Below, piece after piece: positions 61,061-64,000 of a stretch of 64,000 nt of DNA (within the stretch, counting starts at the first letter, position 1; every line of letters starts with the position of its first letter). Below the pieces are notes generated by a model, which saw only the letters and a list, made by a program, of their open reading frames with translations, was not told where the DNA came from and did no database searches. The stretch spans positions 62,001 to 126,000 of the forward strand of contig NZ_FXAW01000007.1 of the NCBI RefSeq assembly GCF_900177665.1, in the 5' to 3' direction. Made by a program: the position numbers and the translations under genes. Origin of the DNA: Marivirga sericea. Its GTDB lineage: Bacteria > Bacteroidota > Bacteroidia > Cytophagales > Cyclobacteriaceae.

Positions 61061-63490
61061 ATGAGTACGTCAACAGCAAAAAGCCAACACCTAGAATGTC
61101 ACCACTGTGGTGAGCAGTGCGATCAGGAGCTCATAAAGAGTAATGATCAAAATTTCTGCTGCGAAGGTTGTAGGATGGTATACGAAATATTGCTGGAAAA
61201 TGACCTCGATAATTTCTACTGTGTTGCCGAGTCCCCAGGTGTGAGCTCAAAAAAGAAAAAATCGGAAAATTTTGAATTCCTTAAAGATGAGGCTTTTGCT
61301 AACAGTCTTTTAGATTTCCAAAATGAAGAAATCAGTAAGGTAAGATTCTATATTCCCGCTATCCATTGCAGCGCTTGTATTTGGCTTTTGGAAAAGCTGT
61401 ATAAACTGCACGCTGGTATTATTAGTAGTCGTGTAGATTTCAATAAGAAAACGGTCATCATCTCATTCAATCATCTGGAAATTTCCTTATTGGAGTTAGT
61501 TAAGATGTTGGATTCAATAGCCTACACTCCTGATATTCAATTAGATAATAAAACATCCAACTCTTCTCCTTATAGAAGAATATGGTTGCAAATCGGTATT
61601 GCAGGCTTTGTATTTGGAAACAGTATGCTTTTCAGTTTGCCTGAATATTTCGGTCTCAATATATTTAATGACGATATCATATCAAAAATATTCCCGTTTC
61701 TTAATGCTCTATTAGCCCTTCCTATAGTCTTTTTTTCAGCCCAAGATTACTTCAAGTCTGCTTGGGGTGCGATAAAGCAAAGCCAAATCAATATGGATGT
61801 ACCTATTAGCTTGGGCATCATCACATTATTTACCTATAGCTACTATATTATTTTTTATCAGTCTGGCCTTGGGTACATTGATTCACTTTCAGGCCTTGTA
61901 TTTTTTCTTCTTTTAGGGAAATATTACCAGCAAAAAACTTTTGATCATTTAAGATTTGACCGTGATATTCAATCTTTCTTTCCATTATCAGTAACCAAGA
62001 TAAATGGTCAGCATGAGGAGCAAGTACTCCTCAATAGCATCATCCCTTCTGATATCTTAAAAATCAGAAATGAAGAGATCATTCCAGCCGACAGCCTTTT
62101 AATTTCAGATGAAGCGTCAATTGATTACAGTTTTGTAACGGGGGAATCCTTACCAGAAATTAAACAAAAGGAAGAACTGTTATATGCTGGTGGCAGATTG
62201 AAAGGTGCTTCCATTTTAGTTCAAGTCAAGAAAAGCCCTTCTCAAAGTTACTTAGCTCAACTTTGGGATGATGAATCTATCCAAAAAGGCGCAAAAGCCC
62301 AAGTCCAAAGTACTGCAGATAAAATCAGTAAATATTTCACTTCTGTTGTGGTAGCCATTGCATTCATTTCGCTGGCCAGCTGGATCTATTTAGGGGATTT
62401 TGAAAGTGGTATCAGAGCATTCACCACTGTACTCATTGTGGCTTGTCCATGTGCATTGGCACTCGCAACTCCTGTCACTTTAGGTTATGCCATGCGCGTA
62501 TTGAGCAAAGCGGGATTTTTCGTGAAAAGTACTCAATCAGTAGAAGACTTATCAAAAATTGACGCTATAGTTTTTGATAAAACAGGCACACTTACTTATT
62601 CAGATAAAGCAGAGGTGGTTTTTGATGGAAACATGCCAGAACATAAAGTTCTAGCTGCAGTAAAAACACTTTTTAATCAGTCCAAACATCCGTTGAGTCA
62701 GATTATATGCAACTGGCTTCCATACTATCCTTCGCAACAAATTGAAGATTATAAAGAAATCAGCGGGCAAGGTATTAGTGCTAAAGTAAATGGACAAATC
62801 ATCAAATTAGGTAAGAAACAATTTGTGGATAATCAAGCGACTGATTTTGATAGGAAAGCCAACAGCTCTCAAGTATTTATCAATGTAGATGGCTTAACCT
62901 ACGGCTGTTTTAATGTGAAACATGTCTTCAGAGAAAACATTGGTAACTTATTTAACAGCTTAAAGACTGATTATAAATTAAATCTTCTTTCAGGAGACCA
63001 AGCAGCTGAGAAAGAATATTTAAGCCAATGGTTAGCTGAAGAAAGTATGCATTTTGAACAACTTCCTGGAGACAAAAAGGAGTTCATTACCAAATGGCAA
63101 AATGCCCAACAGAAAGTCTTAATGGCAGGAGATGGCTTGAATGATTCAGCTGCTTTAAGAAAAAGTGATTTTGGCTTAGCTATTACAGAATCAACCCGTC
63201 AATTCAGTCCTGCATGTGACGGCATTCTTTTGGGTGAAAACTTAAAGCAATTACCTCATATCATGAAATTTTCAAAAGCTTCTTTCAAGTTAGTGATTGC
63301 GGGCTTTATACTCTCTTTTTTTTATAATGTGGTGGGCTTGAGTTTTGCCATTCAAGCACTTTTATCACCTGTAATTGCTGCTATACTAATGCCTATTAGT
63401 TCATTTTCAGTGGTGCTTTTAGCTACGCTAGGAACACGATACTTAGCAGGTAAATATCTAACTACAACGGAAAAGAGCAATAATTTATGA
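61061..63490 (+). CDS. ccoI: copper-translocating P1B-type ATPase of cbb3 oxidase assembly (CcoI)
   Basis: 809 aa. An N-terminal Cys-rich zinc-ribbon-like part (CHHCGEQC ... CCEGCRMVYE), a heavy-metal-associated domain with AIHCSACIWLLEKL, six to eight transmembrane helices, the metal-transport motif VACPCALALATP, phosphorylation site DKTGTLTY and hinge AGDGLNDSAALR. It supplies copper to the CuB centre of cbb3 oxidase, exporting rather than detoxifying it. It overlaps ccoS by 4 bases. Confidence 0.95.
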   Translation: MSTSTAKSQHLECHHCGEQCDQELIKSNDQNFCCEGCRMVYEILLENDLDNFYCVAESPGVSSKKKKSENFEFLKDEAFANSLLDFQNEEISKVRFYIPAIHCSACIWLLEKLYKLHAGIISSRVDFNKKTVIISFNHLEISLLELVKMLDSIAYTPDIQLDNKTSNSSPYRRIWLQIGIAGFVFGNSMLFSLPEYFGLNIFNDDIISKIFPFLNALLALPIVFFSAQDYFKSAWGAIKQSQINMDVPISLGIITLFTYSYYIIFYQSGLGYIDSLSGLVFFLLLGKYYQQKTFDHLRFDRDIQSFFPLSVTKINGQHEEQVLLNSIIPSDILKIRNEEIIPADSLLISDEASIDYSFVTGESLPEIKQKEELLYAGGRLKGASILVQVKKSPSQSYLAQLWDDESIQKGAKAQVQSTADKISKYFTSVVVAIAFISLASWIYLGDFESGIRAFTTVLIVACPCALALATPVTLGYAMRVLSKAGFFVKSTQSVEDLSKIDAIVFDKTGTLTYSDKAEVVFDGNMPEHKVLAAVKTLFNQSKHPLSQIICNWLPYYPSQQIEDYKEISGQGISAKVNGQIIKLGKKQFVDNQATDFDRKANSSQVFINVDGLTYGCFNVKHVFRENIGNLFNSLKTDYKLNLLSGDQAAEKEYLSQWLAEESMHFEQLPGDKKEFITKWQNAQQKVLMAGDGLNDSAALRKSDFGLAITESTRQFSPACDGILLGENLKQLPHIMKFSKASFKLVIAGFILSFFYNVVGLSFAIQALLSPVIAAILMPISSFSVVLLATLGTRYLAGKYLTTTEKSNNL

Positions 63491-63693
63491 ACATACTAGT
63501 AATTCTAATTATCGTGAGTTTGATAGTGGCAAGCGGCTTTTTGGTGGCTTTTATTTGGGCTGTTCGTTCTGGACAATTCGATGATGCATCAACGCCATCT
63601 TACCGCATGCTCTGGGATGACGACATCACTAAGAAAGAAAATAAATCGAGTAATCAATCAACAAATCATAAACAAAAATCACATGGAAATTGA
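63487..63693 (+). CDS. ccoS: cbb3-type cytochrome oxidase assembly protein CcoS
   Basis: 68 aa. One N-terminal transmembrane helix (about 3-25, IVSLIVASGFLVAFIWAVRSG) followed by the CcoS hallmark GQFDDASTPSYRMLWDD and a charged tail. It is needed for insertion of cofactors into cbb3 oxidase. It overlaps ccoI by 4 bases and the start of ccoN by 11. Confidence 0.94.
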   Translation: MNILVILIIVSLIVASGFLVAFIWAVRSGQFDDASTPSYRMLWDDDITKKENKSSNQSTNHKQKSHGN

Positions 63694-64000
63694 AAAGTTT
63701 CATTATGACAACAAAGTCGTCAAATACTTTGCGATAGCAACAGTAGTTTGGGGCGCCATCGGGATGCTGGTAGGTCTTTTGGCCGCTACACAGCTATTTG
63801 CACCGGAGGCTAATTTAGGTTCGGAGTATACCACCTTCGGTAGAATAAGGCCTTTACACACGAATGCCGTAATATTTGCATTTGTTGGTAATGCCATCTT
63901 TGCCGGAGTATATTATTCCATGCAGAGACTATTGAAAACTAGAATGTTCAGCGATGCCCTCTCATGGATAAATATGTGGGGTTGGCAGATTATCATACTT
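63683..64000 (+). CDS. ccoN: cbb3-type cytochrome c oxidase subunit I, 5' end only
   Basis: 106 codons before the window edge, starting MEIEKFHYDNKVVKYF. The first helix (VWGAIGMLVGLLAATQLF) and the haem-ligand segment RPLHTNAVIFAFVGNA, with the low-spin haem b His, identify CcoN. In Bacteroidota it is often fused to CcoO; the rest is beyond the window. Confidence 0.94.
   Translation, partial: MEIEKFHYDNKVVKYFAIATVVWGAIGMLVGLLAATQLFAPEANLGSEYTTFGRIRPLHTNAVIFAFVGNAIFAGVYYSMQRLLKTRMFSDALSWINMWGWQIIIL

Overview
The window reads as a chromosomal segment of a marine, AT-rich, gliding-type Bacteroidota (order Cytophagales; Marivirga-like is my best guess from gene content and order, not a proven assignment). 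Supporting signs: a TonB-dependent receptor with an N-terminal carboxypeptidase-regulatory-like domain, GH97, DUF4199, a BatA-type membrane protein, S9B dipeptidyl peptidase, the Bacteroidota-style arginine operon with an argF' carbamoyltransferase, promoter boxes of the TAnnTTTG type, and little use of Shine-Dalgarno sequences. No rRNA, tRNA, CRISPR array, intact insertion sequence or prophage was found. Most of the window is housekeeping or ordinary accessory sequence with long minus-strand operons.

Layout. 1-4571 (-): a truncated secreted protein, then a tripartite efflux set (adaptor, MacB-type permease, TolC) without its ATPase. 4882-11379: a methyltransferase (+) facing a tight minus-strand operon of BatA-like protein, metal-site-less dihydroorotase homologue, DUF4199 protein and two glycosyltransferases. 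11586-19171: TonB receptor (+), fasciclin lipoprotein (-), dipeptidyl peptidase IV (-). 19363-23658: MATE pump, small unknown proteins, a frame broken at a run of 11 G just upstream of an agmatine deiminase, MgtC/SapB protein. 23894-30414 (-): GH97 glucosidase, MiaE, a structured intergenic element, an HI0074-type protein with what looks like a stump of its nucleotidyltransferase partner, MnmE, aldo/keto reductase. 30513-35564 (+): two AI-2E-type permeases around an AsmA-like protein and a GH113-like hydrolase. 35641-43898 (-): RuvC, DNA polymerase I, amidohydrolase, then the STAS / RNase Z / queuosine-precursor-transporter operon, and PurC.

44372-51390 (+): a seven-gene arginine operon (GNAT acyltransferase, argG, argC, argF', argB, argE', argH) with overlapping or near-touching genes from argG onward. 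The carbamoyltransferase carries Ala at the position that separates N-acetyl- from N-succinylornithine enzymes, which points to a succinylated route. argD is absent from the operon.

51477-64000: a YtcJ-type amidohydrolase and HemB (-), a P4-type acid phosphatase and a hybrid periplasmic-binding-protein/histidine kinase (+), a membrane GAF protein with a thioredoxin-like partner (-), a hibernation factor coupled to a small HepT-like helical protein (-), a Fur-family regulator (-), and the start of the cbb3 oxidase locus (ccoI-ccoS-ccoN, +) preceded by a palindrome of the CRP/FNR type placed at about -42 from a predicted start site.

The observations I consider most worth following are the poly-G-interrupted reading frame at 21886-22211, the succinyl-type arginine operon, the degenerate HepT-like/HPF pair, the nested palindromes with the nucleotidyltransferase stump at 27248-27626, and the pseudo-dihydroorotase operon. 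I did not find a clear-cut new multi-gene system.
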